A stretch of DNA of 33,837 nucleotides from Verrucomicrobiota bacterium (GCA_016235545.1 JACRKB010000011.1:1-33837), one strand, 5' to 3'. Counted from the stretch's first letter, positions 1-8,899 are shown. Notes: generated from the letters alone by a model not told the origin. Translations and numbers: made by a program.

Positions 1-202
1 CGCGGTCGCGGATGACGTAGGAGGCGTATTGCAGGAAGCCCGTGTCCACGCGCCGATGCAGCGGCAGCTCGATCTTGTTCGGCGCGAACGGCCGGTGCGC
101 GACGCCCGGCGTCTCCTCCGCGACGATGTGCGCGCCGCCGTTGCCGTTGCCATTTGCGCCTGCGGGCTTCGCTCCGGCGGGCTTCTGCGTCGTGTCATCC
201 AT
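1..202 (-). CDS. DNA topoisomerase IV/gyrase subunit A, N-terminal fragment
   Basis: This is the first 67 codons of a type II topoisomerase A subunit (the DNA breaking and rejoining subunit); the rest lies beyond the left edge. The ATG reads leftward from 202. The first 40 or so residues are low complexity, with an NGNGNGG run at 17-23. After them comes HRRVDTGFLQYASYVIRDR, matching the conserved start of ParC/GyrA proteins, where FL-YASYVI-RA precedes the DGLKPVQRR motif (not reached here). The YASYVI form is closer to ParC-like proteins than to classical GyrA, from memory of the family. No clear Shine-Dalgarno is visible upstream. The call rests on about 20 conserved residues, so A subunit is fairly secure but ParC versus GyrA is not. 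Confidence 0.72.
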   Translation of the reverse strand, partial: MDDTTQKPAGAKPAGANGNGNGGAHIVAEETPGVAHRPFAPNKIELPLHRRVDTGFLQYASYVIRDR

Positions 203-357
203 CGGTAATTCAGGCTGGTCGGAATCGGATTGTCTCTTCGCTGCGCTCATGCGTCGCCCGGGATTGGAGCAGAACGCGCCGCGCGGTGGCAAGGAGTCCC
301 GCGTGCGTCCGGCGGGCGCATCGCGATTGGGCGCACCTCTGTTCCATGCAGCCAAGC

Positions 358-458
358 GGCTTTTCCTCTTGCTCGTAATCCTGATCCTAATCCTGCTCCA
401 GTGCGGGGAAGGGCAAGATGAGCAGGATCAGGATTACGAGCAAGAAGAGGGAAAAGCC
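358..458. repeat. Inverted repeat with period-6 word arrays
   Basis: The two arms are 358-398 and 420-458. The left arm reads as hexamers tcttgc-tcgtaa-tcctga-tcctaa-tcctgc (367-396). The right arm is its complement with one hexamer fewer: gcagga-tcagga-ttacga-gcaaga (422-445). A second copy of this family lies at 7941-8038. The element fills the middle of the 376-base gap between the topoisomerase fragment and the TIM-barrel gene. I see no gene in the rest of that gap. Confidence 0.9.
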
Positions 459-578
459 TCTGCGTCGCAAGAAACTGAGATGCGCCCCTCCGCCACGGGT
501 GCCGCAATTTGGCATTGAACCCGATGCGTCCCTTGTTACGCTCCCACCGCCTTTTCCAACGCAATCAACCGCACAATT

Positions 579-1631
<1,053 letters not shown>

Positions 1632-1651
1632 ACTGCTGGTGTGTTTTTCTG

Positions 1652-1689
1652 AGAGGGGAAGTCCACGAGGGCTTCCCCTCTTTCCTTTT
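1652..1689 (+). terminator. Rho-independent terminator after the TIM-barrel gene
   Basis: A perfect 10-bp stem (1652-1661 with 1672-1681) encloses a 10-base loop and runs into a T-rich tail, tttccttttg. It starts 20 bases after the stop codon at 1631. Confidence 0.85.
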
Positions 1690-1715
1690 GGCCGCTACTG
1701 GACTTCGGCTCCTCT

Positions 1716-1870
1716 CATTAGCACCCGGCTTCAGCCGGGTGGTGCCGGGCGATTGGAGGGCAAACCGTTTCAACGGTTTGCCCGATTGCGGGTCAGACCA
1801 AACGGAAAGCCGTTGAAACGGCTTCCTGCGGTTCGCTCCAAAAACACCCGGCTGAAGCCGGGTGCTAATG
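1716..1870. repeat. Compound hairpin element, copy 1
   Basis: The outer arms 1716-1741 and 1845-1870 are a perfect 26-bp inverted repeat. Each arm is also a hairpin by itself: cacccggc, tc(a), gccgggtg. Between them lie two more hairpins: 1758-1783 (12-bp stem, gggcaaaccgtt with its complement) and 1804-1826 (core aagccgtt with its complement). The result is a four-hairpin cassette. Copy 2 is at 23101-23251. It fills most of the 306-base gap between the TIM-barrel and exonuclease genes. Confidence 0.93.
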
Positions 1871-1937
1871 GGAAGGAATTCTGATTCGGGATTCCGGTTG
1901 AAAAATTCAACGCCCGCACAAACCATCCGCCAACACT

Positions 1938-2651
1938 ATGGCCACACTCGTCTTCGACATCGAGACCTCGCGCCTTCCAGTCGAGCTGTTCGACGAAGTG
2001 CAGCAGGAATACCTTTTCCGCGAGGCGCAGAAACTTCCCGAGGACCAGCAGCCCGCCAAGCGCGAGGAGATTGCCCGGCTCTTCAGCCTCTGGCCGTTCA
2101 CCGCACAGGTCGTGTGCATCGCCATGCTGAACACGGACACGCAGGGCGGGCAGGTGCTCTTCCAAGCCGAGGATTTCGAGGAGGAGGCCGAGACGGGACC
2201 GGTGAAGTTCGTCCCGTGCGCGGACGAGCACGAGCTCCTCACCGCCTTCTGGGACGCGGCCAAGCACTACCAGCAGGTCGTCACCTTCAACGGGCGTGGC
2301 TTTGACGTGCCCTTCCTTTACCTGCGCTCCGCCGTGCTGAACGTCCCCATCACGCGCAAGGACTGGCTCGGCTACCGCTATGCCACAGCCCCGCACTGCG
2401 ACCTCGCGGAGCAACTGACCTTCTACAGCGTGAGCGGACGCGACGGCGCGGCGCGGAAGTTCAACCTGGATTTCTACTGCAAGGCCTTCGGCATCGAGTC
2501 ACCGAAGAGCCACGGCGTCACCGGCAATGACGTGACCCGCATGATGGAGGAAGGCCGCCACAAGGAAATCGCCGACTACTGCCTCCGCGACGTGCGCGCC
2601 ACCGTGCTGCTCCACAAGATTTGGAAGGAGCGGCTGGCCGGCATCAAGTAG
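1938..2651 (+). CDS. Predicted 3'-5' exonuclease, PolB-like (DNA_pol_B_exo2 family)
   Basis: A 237-residue DEDD-type nuclease of the family related to the proofreading domain of family B DNA polymerases. It would remove nucleotides from DNA or RNA 3' ends using two metal ions. The three exonuclease motifs are visible. FDIET near the N terminus gives Asp6 and Glu8. VTFNGRGFDVPFL near 115-128 supplies the ExoII aspartate. ADYCLRDVRAT near 213-223 is ExoIII, spaced as in the family. There is no polymerase domain, so it is a stand-alone nuclease of normal length. It has its own gap on both sides and the next gene is convergent, so it is probably monocistronic. Biological substrate is not known. 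Confidence 0.85.
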   Translation: MATLVFDIETSRLPVELFDEVQQEYLFREAQKLPEDQQPAKREEIARLFSLWPFTAQVVCIAMLNTDTQGGQVLFQAEDFEEEAETGPVKFVPCADEHELLTAFWDAAKHYQQVVTFNGRGFDVPFLYLRSAVLNVPITRKDWLGYRYATAPHCDLAEQLTFYSVSGRDGAARKFNLDFYCKAFGIESPKSHGVTGNDVTRMMEEGRHKEIADYCLRDVRATVLLHKIWKERLAGIK

Positions 2652-2697
2652 TCGCAACCTTCAGGTTGCAGTGCTTGGCTGCGCGGAAAGGTTTGAA

Positions 2698-3348
2698 TCA
2701 TCTGGCAAACTGTCTCTCAAACGCCTGCAAAAACTGTGCAATCGCAGTGTCTGCTGCAACCGCCGTCGCCGCATTACCCTCTTTGGTGATAGTGGCCTGA
2801 CGTGACACCTGAAGCGTCGAACTCCCTTCGGCAACTCCCAAGTCTGAGGTCTGTCCGGAATACGTCGCAGTGGAACTGAAGCGGCAACGGCCTTCAGCAT
2901 AGATTGGCTGGCCAAGGAGCGCGCCAACTGTCTTCTCGGTGATGGTGGCGCGAGTCGGCAATCGTCCGAACCAGGACGCTAGCGACAAGTGGACCACGAT
3001 GCCATCGGCGGGTGGCACCTCGCCCGGCAGAGCGACTCGCGCACGCGTCGTGATGCCCTTGCGCTCCATGAGGCGGCAAATGTCCACACCAAGAGCCTGT
3101 GCAGCGCGATTCGGGTCAGCGTTATCTACGGTGTAGAGATAGAAGCCGCTGGGGTCGCCCTGACGCTCTACCGGCGCACGCTGGTCCTGAATGCTGAAAT
3201 AAACCGGTATGCTCAGACGCGCCCTGCTCGGTGTAGAGAGATAGCTGGCAGCGGTCGGCGTGGATGTGCTGGCACATCCTGCGAGCAGTGAGATGAGGGC
3301 AGCCGATGCGACAATCAGTAGAGATTTAGTAATCTGGTGCGTGTTCAT
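2698..3348 (-). CDS. Predicted lipoprotein, unknown function
   Basis: A 216-residue protein with a lipoprotein signal. A basic N terminus (MNTHQITKS) and a hydrophobic stretch lead to LLAGC, with the lipidated cysteine at 25. The reading frame is open upstream to 3534, but the start at 3348 places the signal peptide correctly and leaves repeat DNA upstream untranslated. The mature part (YFSIQDQRAPVERQ, then GVDICRLMERKG and HLSLASWFGR) has no motif I recognise. The mix of beta-rich segments and TATYSGQTSDLG resembles DUF-type envelope lipoproteins. It is convergent with the exonuclease gene, ending 46 bases from that stop codon. Confidence 0.75.
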   Translation of the reverse strand: MNTHQITKSLLIVASAALISLLAGCASTSTPTAASYLSTPSRARLSIPVYFSIQDQRAPVERQGDPSGFYLYTVDNADPNRAAQALGVDICRLMERKGITTRARVALPGEVPPADGIVVHLSLASWFGRLPTRATITEKTVGALLGQPIYAEGRCRFSSTATYSGQTSDLGVAEGSSTLQVSRQATITKEGNAATAVAADTAIAQFLQAFERQFAR

Positions 3349-3428
3349 TTCGCGTGAGGAGTTGCTGCCGCCTAACTTGTTACCAAGCCGCAGTTCGTGC
3401 GGCTTTGTTGTTCGCTGCGTTTCTATTG

Positions 3429-3638
3429 CGGGCAGGCTTTCCAGTCCAGCCCAGAGTCGCGCGCGTTGCCGCCGCAGCTCGGTTTCTTGCAGCCCCAACG
3501 GGGCTGTGACCCCCAGCCCAGGGTTGCGAGGCACGAGCTACCCTGGGTCTGCCGGTCGTCCGCAGCCAACCCCAACGGGGTTGCGTCCGCGTCTGGCCGA
3601 AGCCACAGCCCCGTTGGGGCTGGCAAAGGCAGGCCCGC
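3429..3638. repeat. Nested inverted repeat with three GGGG/CCCC hairpins
   Basis: The outer arms are 3429-3441 and 3625-3638. Inside are hairpins at 3490-3506 (cagccccaacggggctg), 3567-3583 (caaccccaacggggttg) and 3606-3622, the last being the exact reverse complement of the first. A further stem pairs 3517-3523 with 3541-3547. No credible gene was found in 3349-3954: this element, the next one (3704-3849) and the heptamer array at 3911-3938 account for most of that 606-base gap. Confidence 0.85.
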
Positions 3639-3703
3639 AGGAAACTGAGATGTTCCGCCGCATATCCCGTGGAGTGCGCGCCGGAGCGATGCGAGTGGTT
3701 CAG

Positions 3704-3849
3704 GGTGGAACGGCCAACCTGGCCGTTCTCGGCGGCAACTTGCCGCCGAGCTTCGGCACAGCCAACTTTCGAACCAATTGGCGCGTGCTGGGCGCAGCAC
3801 AAGCGGCGGGCGGGTCGCCCGCCGCAACGGGCCGGTGGCCCGTTCCACC
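3704..3849. repeat. Nested inverted repeat with inner palindromes
   Basis: The outer arms 3704-3727 and 3826-3849 are inverted (ggtggaacgg-type word, with some mismatches). Inside are a perfect 11-bp stem around one base at 3728-3750 (ctcggcggcaa), a 5-bp stem at 3785-3800 and a 9-bp stem at 3803-3825 (gcggcgggc). It is non-coding and lies between the divergently transcribed lipoprotein and aroE genes. Confidence 0.85.
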
Positions 3850-3910
3850 CAGACCCAACTCCATCGTCCCGGCTGCGACGCGCCCGCGCGGGCACCTGAA
3901 CCTTCTCCGA

Positions 3911-3938
3911 CTTTGAACTTTGAACTTTGAACCTCGAA
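3911..3938. repeat. Heptamer array upstream of aroE
   Basis: Three exact copies of ctttgaa and one cctcgaa, with an exact 7-base period. The array ends 16 bases before the GTG start of aroE. I see no inverted partner arm nearby. Confidence 0.9.
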
Positions 3939-3954
3939 CTCCTACTCTGCGCCG

Positions 3955-4875
3955 GTGTCCGAACCGGCTGAACTCCGCGCCAGCACGCGCTTTTGCGCGG
4001 TCTTCGGGCATCCGGTCCGCCACTCCGCCTCCCCCGCCATGCACAACCCCGCGCTCGCCGCGCTGGGCCTCGACTGGCGTTACCTCGCCTGCGACGTGCA
4101 TCCCGACCGGCTGCGCGACGCCATCGCCGGAGCGCAGGCGATGAAGTTTATCGGCCTCAATCTCACCCTCCCGCACAAGCTCCTCGCCGTGGACATCGTG
4201 GATGAACTCGACGCGTCCGCGAAGACGTGGGGCGCGGTCAACACCGTGCGCTTCGAGGCGAAGGACGCGTCCGGCGCGTGGCAGCCGCTGGCGAAGCTGA
4301 ACCCGGACGACATCGGCGAACTGCGCTCGCACGGCTTCAACACGGATGCCGACGCCATCACGCGTTCGCTGCGCGAAGACCTCGGCTTCGAGCCGCGTGG
4401 CGCGAGCGTGCTGCTGCTTGGGGCAGGCGGTGCAGGCCGCACCGCTGCGCTGAAGCTTGCTTCCGAAGGCGTTGGCTCGCTGTTCCTCGTCAACCGCACG
4501 ACTAGCAAGGCGGAAGAAGTCGCAGCGGAGATTCGCACACGCTTTCCATCCGTGCGCGCGCACGCGGGTTGGCCGGACGCTGATGTTGACCTCGCGTTGA
4601 ACTCCACTTCGCTCGGCTTGAAGCCCGGCGATGGCTCGCCGCTCGACGAGGCGAAGTTCCCGCTGCGTCGCGCGCGCGCCGTGTATGACATGATTTACCG
4701 CCCCGCAGAGACGCCGCTGCTCCGCGCCGCGAAGGCCGCCGGCTGCAAGGTCGCGAACGGCCTCGGCATGTTGCTCTACCAAGGCACGAAGGCGTTGGAG
4801 ATTTGGACCGGCCAGCCCGCGCCCGTCGAATTGATGCGCGCGGCGTTGCTCAAGGATGTCTATGCCCGCGCCTGA
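3955..4875 (+). CDS. aroE: Shikimate dehydrogenase
   Basis: A 306-residue enzyme that reduces 3-dehydroshikimate to shikimate with NADPH in aromatic amino acid synthesis. Shikimate-binding serines lie in HSASPAMHN (23-31). NLTLPHK (69-75) ends in the catalytic lysine 75. GAVNT (93-97) and GFNTD (127-131, catalytic Asp131) follow. GAGGAGR (156-162) binds the nucleotide, and NRT (about 180) suggests NADP. The segment between VNTV and GFNTD is about 20 residues longer than usual (103-125, AKDASGAWQPLAKLNPDDIG). The start is GTG at 3955, with a heptamer array rather than a Shine-Dalgarno upstream. Its 3' end overlaps the prepilin peptidase gene, so the two are probably cotranscribed. Confidence 0.93.
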   Translation: MSEPAELRASTRFCAVFGHPVRHSASPAMHNPALAALGLDWRYLACDVHPDRLRDAIAGAQAMKFIGLNLTLPHKLLAVDIVDELDASAKTWGAVNTVRFEAKDASGAWQPLAKLNPDDIGELRSHGFNTDADAITRSLREDLGFEPRGASVLLLGAGGAGRTAALKLASEGVGSLFLVNRTTSKAEEVAAEIRTRFPSVRAHAGWPDADVDLALNSTSLGLKPGDGSPLDEAKFPLRRARAVYDMIYRPAETPLLRAAKAAGCKVANGLGMLLYQGTKALEIWTGQPAPVELMRAALLKDVYARA

Positions 4876-5962
4876 ACCCTCCACACTGGCCGCCGTGCCG
4901 TTCCACTTCTGGACGTTCACGTTTTTCGTGTTCGGGTGCATCGTCGGCAGCTTTCTGAACGTGTGCATCCACCGGATGCCGCTGGGTCAGAGCATCGTCA
5001 CGCCGCCGTCGCACTGCCCGCATTGCCAGTATCAAATCCCCGGCTACCTCAACATCCCGCTGGTGACGTGGCTGTGGCTGCGCGGCAAGTGCGCCAACTG
5101 CTCCGCGCCGATCTCGCCGCGCTACTTCGCCGTGGAGCTGCTCACGGGGCTGACGTTTCTGGCGACCTGGCTGCAATTCGGGGGCGATGGCTTTGCTGTG
5201 CCCATCATTTTCTGCGTGCTGCTCGCCGGGTTCATCGTTGCCACGTTTATAGACCTCGAACACTTCATCATCCCCGACGAGATCACGATCGGCGGCATCG
5301 TGGCGGGCGTGGTGCTGTCCGGGCTGTTCCCGGAAATCCACGGCGTCGGGAAGGCTGCAGCCGGCTTGAAGGCTGCGGCGCTCGGCGGCGTGATGGGCGG
5401 GGGGCTGATTTACGGGATACTGCGCCTTGGGAAACTGCTCTTCGGCCAGCACCGAGTTGCCCTGCCGGAAAGCTCGCACATCACCTTCACCGAGAATGAG
5501 CTGCTCCTGCCCACCGGCCCGGTGACTTACGAGGAGCTGTTCTACCGCCAGACCGACACGGTTGTTTTCAATGCAGTGCGGCTGGAGATGGTGGACCGCT
5601 CCTACTGGAACGTGGACGTGCGGCTCTCGCCGGCGAGGCTGCGGGTGGGACAGGACGAGTTCGACCCCTCGACCGTGCATCACATGGAGGCGGTGACGAG
5701 CAGCCTCGTGCTGCCACGCGAGGCGATGGGCTTCGGTGACGTGAAGTTCATGGCGGCGATCGGCGCGTTCCTGGGCTGGCCGGCGGTGCTGTTCTCGCTG
5801 ATGGCCAGCGCCATCATCGGCTCGGTCGTGGGCGTTACGCTCATCTTGGCTGGGCGTCGCGAGTGGTCCAGCCGGCTGCCCTACGGCCCCTACATCGCGC
5901 TGGCTGCGGTCATCTGGCTCTTCGGTCGCGGGAACATCATGAACTGGCTGATGGCGCGGTGA
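4862..5962 (+). CDS. pilD: Prepilin peptidase (type IV leader peptidase, A24)
   Basis: An inner-membrane aspartic protease that cleaves and usually N-methylates type IV prepilins and pseudopilins. ATG 4862 is preferred because AAGGA (4852-4856) sits five bases upstream; ATG 4856 overlaps that site. Counting from 4862, an N-terminal GSFLNVCIHRMP segment leads to two zinc-type cysteine pairs (CPHC 52-55, CANC 77-80). Active-site aspartates are in FIDLEH (Asp131) and GFGD (Asp293). Several hydrophobic helices are present. At 366 residues it is about 100 longer than typical, because a soluble, charged insert (about 194-286) separates the two catalytic halves. It overlaps aroE. The GspA/GspB-like genes at 8051-9711 may belong to the same secretion machinery. 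Confidence 0.93.
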   Translation: MPAPEPSTLAAVPFHFWTFTFFVFGCIVGSFLNVCIHRMPLGQSIVTPPSHCPHCQYQIPGYLNIPLVTWLWLRGKCANCSAPISPRYFAVELLTGLTFLATWLQFGGDGFAVPIIFCVLLAGFIVATFIDLEHFIIPDEITIGGIVAGVVLSGLFPEIHGVGKAAAGLKAAALGGVMGGGLIYGILRLGKLLFGQHRVALPESSHITFTENELLLPTGPVTYEELFYRQTDTVVFNAVRLEMVDRSYWNVDVRLSPARLRVGQDEFDPSTVHHMEAVTSSLVLPREAMGFGDVKFMAAIGAFLGWPAVLFSLMASAIIGSVVGVTLILAGRREWSSRLPYGPYIALAAVIWLFGRGNIMNWLMAR

Positions 5963-5968
5963 GGAGAG

Positions 5969-6222
5969 TGCCCGCGGATGACGTGGATTCAGCCGGAACC
6001 ATGCAGCTGGCTTGAACCACAAAAGCACGAAGAGCACAAAGGCCAGCGGCAGGAGCGGGGCCGTTCAACTCGTCCAGCCGCACCGTTTGGTGCGCCATCA
6101 CCGCCTTCGTAACACTTCAGATTGCCCTGGCTGGCCTTCGTGTTCTTTGTGCCGTTGTGGTTTCAAAGGAATCGTTACGGTTCAGAGTTTTTCATCCGCG
6201 TGATCCGCGTCATCCGTGGGCA
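5969..6222. repeat. Two nested inverted repeats (period 9 outside, 8/9 inside)
   Basis: Outer arms are 5969-5988 and 6192-6222. The right arm reads as nonamers tcatccgcg-tgatccgcg-tcatccgtg. Inner arms 6015-6046 and 6131-6162 are both 32 bases and match at 27 of 32 when inverted (aaccacaa...aaggccag). The element fills almost the whole gap between pilD and the convergent RluA-RlmI gene. Confidence 0.9.
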
Positions 6223-6233
6223 AACAATCCGGC

Positions 6234-7925
6234 TTAACTCACCCGCAGCCACACGGTCTTCAAATGCGCCGGCTCCTCTCGCGTGATGGGGAAGTCCGGC
6301 GGTTGCGGGACGTAGTGCTGCAGCACGATGCGCCGGCCCGCGCGCTGAATCATCGCTTCGAGAGTGGCGAGGAATTCCTCCGGGGTGAGCGTTGCGCAGT
6401 TCGTGGAGGCGAAGAGGATTCCATCCGGCTTCAGCAGCGGCAGCGCCTGCGTGACAAGTTTCCCGTAGTCCTTCTCCGCGCGGAAGACGCCGCTCTCCTT
6501 CGACTGTGAGAAGGTCGGCGGGTCCAGCAGCACGGCATCGAACGCCCGCCCTTTCTTCGCCAGCCGCCGGAGCCAGTCGAACACATCGCCGTAGATGAAG
6601 TCGTGCGCCGCCGGGTCGATCCCGTTCAGCACGAAGTTGCGCCGGCCCCATTCCAGATACTTCTTCGAGAGGTCGAGGCTCGTGGCGCGCGCACCGGCCT
6701 TCGCGGCTGCGACGGAGAAGCCGCAGGTGTAGGCAAAGCAGTTGAGAACGGTGAAGGGTGAAGGGTGGAGGGTGAAGGGGAAGCCAGCCGCGATGTGGCC
6801 GGTGAGCAGGCGGCGGCGGTTGTCGCGCTGGTCGAGGAAAAGGCCGTAGCTGTAGCCCTCGGTGAAGCTGAGTTCAAACTGCAGTCCATTCTCCTGCACG
6901 GTGAAGCGCTCCGGGGCCGGCTCGCCGAGGACGAGCTGCGGCGAGGCTTGCACGGTTTTTGTTTCACGCACGAGGCGGTCGAGGTGTTTGTGATATGCAC
7001 CGCGCAGCTTGAGCTGCTCAAGCCGTGCGGCGAGCTGGGCTGACTGCGCGTCGGTGAGCGCGGCCTCGGATTGCGACAAAAGGAAATCGCCGAGCCGCTC
7101 GACTTGCCAGCCGGGCCAGCCGTCCGCTGAGCCGTGGATGAGGCGGAAGGCGGTGGTGGGTTCCGTGGCTGCGTCGTGCAACCCTTCCCTTGGAGCGCGG
7201 ACGCCCACGTCCGCAGCCGCTCCTTCGCAGAGCAAGGTTGCTTCGGACGTGGGCGTCCGTGCTCCAGCCAGCGCCCGCCGCAAACTGAGGCGTGCGTCGG
7301 CCGCGAAGTTGGCCGGCGCGCAATACGTGACTGCCTCGCCGGTGACGGGGTGGTTGATCGTGATTTTTTGCGCGTGGAGAAACACGCGCCCGGCAGGCGT
7401 GCCGCCGTAGAGCGTGTCGCCAAGGATGGGGAAGCCGTTCGCGGCGGCGTGGACGCGAATCTGATGCGTCCGGCCCGTGAGCGGCTCGGCGGTGATGGCC
7501 CAGGTTTTGAGTTCTGGGTTTTGAGTTTCGAGTTGGAAGCGCGTCTCCGCCGGATCTCCGCCGGCGTCAGTGGGCAGGCTCGTGTAGCGCTCGCCCTCGC
7601 GCGCGATGTTGCTGCGCACGACGAGTTCGGTCTGCGGTGGAGGGCGGTCGCTGACGAGGAGGTAGCGCTTCGAGACCTTGCGCTGCTCGAACTGCTGGGT
7701 GAGCGACCTGTTCGCCAGCGGCGTCTTGCCGAAGACGAGGACGCCGCTGGTTTCCTTGTCGAGCCGGTGGAGGATGGCGAGGTCTGCCCAGCGCGGCTCG
7801 CGGTGGCGGAGCCAGTCGTAGATGCCCTCGCCCGCGAAGGGCGCGGGAGCGTGCGTGTTCCAGCCGGCGGGCTTGTTCACGACGAGCAGGTGCTCATCTT
7901 CGTGAAGGATGCAGGGGGGAATCAC
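6234..7925 (-). CDS. Fused RluA-type pseudouridine synthase and RlmI-type RNA methyltransferase
   Basis: A 563-residue two-domain RNA modification protein. Residues 1 to about 215 are an RluA-family pseudouridine synthase, with catalytic Asp56 in HRLDKETSG (53-61), GRTHQIRVH (151-159) and LGDTLYGG. Residues from about 255 to 563 resemble RlmI/RlmK 23S rRNA cytosine-5 methyltransferases. EGYSYGLFLDQRDNR (356-370) is typical, NCFAYTCGFSVAAA is the SAM-binding loop and LLDPPTFSQSK (466-476) is the catalytic motif. The linker (221-245) is encoded by an inverted repeat. Two heptamer arrays are also translated: QLETQNPELKTW (131-142) and FPFTLHPSPFTV (382-393). All are in frame. The gene follows the GspB-like gene across a period-6 inverted repeat. 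The exact rRNA targets are not known. Confidence 0.9.
   Translation of the reverse strand: MIPPCILHEDEHLLVVNKPAGWNTHAPAPFAGEGIYDWLRHREPRWADLAILHRLDKETSGVLVFGKTPLANRSLTQQFEQRKVSKRYLLVSDRPPPQTELVVRSNIAREGERYTSLPTDAGGDPAETRFQLETQNPELKTWAITAEPLTGRTHQIRVHAAANGFPILGDTLYGGTPAGRVFLHAQKITINHPVTGEAVTYCAPANFAADARLSLRRALAGARTPTSEATLLCEGAAADVGVRAPREGLHDAATEPTTAFRLIHGSADGWPGWQVERLGDFLLSQSEAALTDAQSAQLAARLEQLKLRGAYHKHLDRLVRETKTVQASPQLVLGEPAPERFTVQENGLQFELSFTEGYSYGLFLDQRDNRRRLLTGHIAAGFPFTLHPSPFTVLNCFAYTCGFSVAAAKAGARATSLDLSKKYLEWGRRNFVLNGIDPAAHDFIYGDVFDWLRRLAKKGRAFDAVLLDPPTFSQSKESGVFRAEKDYGKLVTQALPLLKPDGILFASTNCATLTPEEFLATLEAMIQRAGRRIVLQHYVPQPPDFPITREEPAHLKTVWLRVS
6751..6778. repeat. Heptamer array inside the RluA-RlmI gene
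   Basis: Four words with an exact 7-base period: gtgaagg, gtgaagg, gtggagg, gtgaagg. Read on the minus strand it encodes part of FPFTLHPSPFTV just before the SAM-binding loop. The frame is kept. Confidence 0.88.
7191..7266. repeat. Protein-coding palindromic element, copy 1
   Basis: The arms 7191-7213 and 7244-7266 are a 23-bp inverted repeat with one mismatch (core cggacgcccacgtccg). Read on the minus strand the element encodes GARTPTS, a short loop, then AADVGVRAP (residues 221-245), precisely at the junction of the two enzyme domains. Each arm differs from the corresponding arm of the copy in FadJ (25588-25646) at only one base. Confidence 0.95.
7504..7537. repeat. Heptamer array inside the pseudouridine synthase domain
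   Basis: Words gttttga, gttctgg, gttttga and gtttcga, then a partial gttgg, with an exact 7-base period. On the minus strand it encodes QLETQNPELKT (131-141), a polar segment before AITAEPLTGRTHQIRVH. Confidence 0.88.
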
Positions 7926-7940
7926 GGGGAAAGGAGAGGA

Positions 7941-8038
7941 GCAGGATTAAGATTAGGATTAGGAGCAGGAACGGGAGAGAATGCGACGGGGTGGATTAAC
8001 AAATTTCCTCCTGCTCGTAATCCTAATCTTGATCCTGC
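7941..8038. repeat. Inverted repeat with period-6 word arrays, copy 2
   Basis: The left arm is five hexamers, gcagga-ttaaga-ttagga-ttagga-gcagga (7941-7970). The right arm is five hexamers, tcctgc-tcgtaa-tcctaa-tcttga-tcctgc (8009-8038), the complement with two or three mismatches. It lies between the GspB-like stop and the RluA-RlmI start and is the same family as 358-458. Confidence 0.92.
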
Positions 8039-8050
8039 TCCCCAGTCCCC

Positions 8051-8899
8051 TCATCGCAGCAGGAACAACTCCCGCCTCGCCCCGCTCTTCTCCACGGTGA
8101 CGCTGTCCACATCAATCTTGACCAACATCACGCCTTCGATGCGGTCGCCGAGGGAGACGGTCTTGCCGTTCACTGTGGCGAAAGTCTTCTTCTTGCCCCG
8201 GCTGATGCCCTGAAGTTTGAGGTCGGGAAACTCGACCGAGGCAACTTGCGTGGGGTGGCTCTCGCTCTTCTTCGGCAGGACCGGCGCCGGAGTGGGCGCG
8301 GGAGGATTCGAGTTGGTTGCGGTGGCTGCCACCGGTGGCGGAACGGCAGGCGGCGCAGGCGGGTTGAGGGCGACGCTGACCACTGGGTTGGTGGCCTTGG
8401 GCGCGGGTGGCTCCATCGCGACCGGCTGCGGAGGCGGAACGACGGGGACGACCGCAACTGGCGGGATGTTGGTCTTCGGCGGCTCGGGCGGAGGGGTGGG
8501 CGGGTTGACGGCGATTTTGACCGCCGGCGTGGGATTGGTGGCTGCGGGGGCGGGTGTGACCGGAGGCTTTCCGGCCGATGGCCGTGTGACCTTGGGTGGT
8601 TCTGCCTTGGCGACCAGGTTGGTCTTCGGCTGGCCGTCTTCATCAAGGTCCTCGGCTGCGTAGGGCTGCCACGATTGCCGCTTCTCCCACCACTGCACGA
8701 AGAAGAATCCGGACGCAGCGAGCAGCGCGACAACGACCAGTCCGATGCCCATCACCGGCACCCATGCGCGCCTCTCGCGGCTGGGAGCAGGCAGCATCGG
8801 CACCGGCAAATCCTGGACGCCCTTTGGGCCGCGCGGGCGGGCCTGGGCCTGGGCCTGGGCCTCGCTCGCTCGCTTGAGGGCGTCGTTGATGAGACTCAT
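8051..8899 (-). CDS. GspB-like membrane protein of a type II secretion or pilus system
   Basis: A 282-residue bitopic inner-membrane protein. It begins MSLINDALKRASEAQ, like the conserved cytoplasmic start of GspB-type proteins, then has one transmembrane helix at about 47-69. A long Pro/Ala/Val-rich periplasmic linker covers about 85-245. The C-terminal domain (KLQGISRG, AFTVNGK-like ATVNGKTVSLGD, VDSVTVEKSGARRELFL) matches the GspB/PilP-type fold. Residues 15-20 are an AQAQAQ run from a tandem hexanucleotide. The start at 8899 overlaps the ATPase stop as ATGA, so translation is probably coupled. The reading frame is open further upstream, but that region lies inside the ATPase gene. GspB-like proteins pair with GspA to help assemble the secretin in other bacteria. 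Confidence 0.82.
   Translation of the reverse strand: MSLINDALKRASEAQAQAQARPRGPKGVQDLPVPMLPAPSRERRAWVPVMGIGLVVVALLAASGFFFVQWWEKRQSWQPYAAEDLDEDGQPKTNLVAKAEPPKVTRPSAGKPPVTPAPAATNPTPAVKIAVNPPTPPPEPPKTNIPPVAVVPVVPPPQPVAMEPPAPKATNPVVSVALNPPAPPAVPPPVAATATNSNPPAPTPAPVLPKKSESHPTQVASVEFPDLKLQGISRGKKKTFATVNGKTVSLGDRIEGVMLVKIDVDSVTVEKSGARRELFLLR
8842..8862. repeat. Tandem hexanucleotide in the GspB-like gene
   Basis: About three and a half copies of gcctgg in a row, encoding alternating Ala-Gln on the minus strand. A plausible slippage site. Confidence 0.6.
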
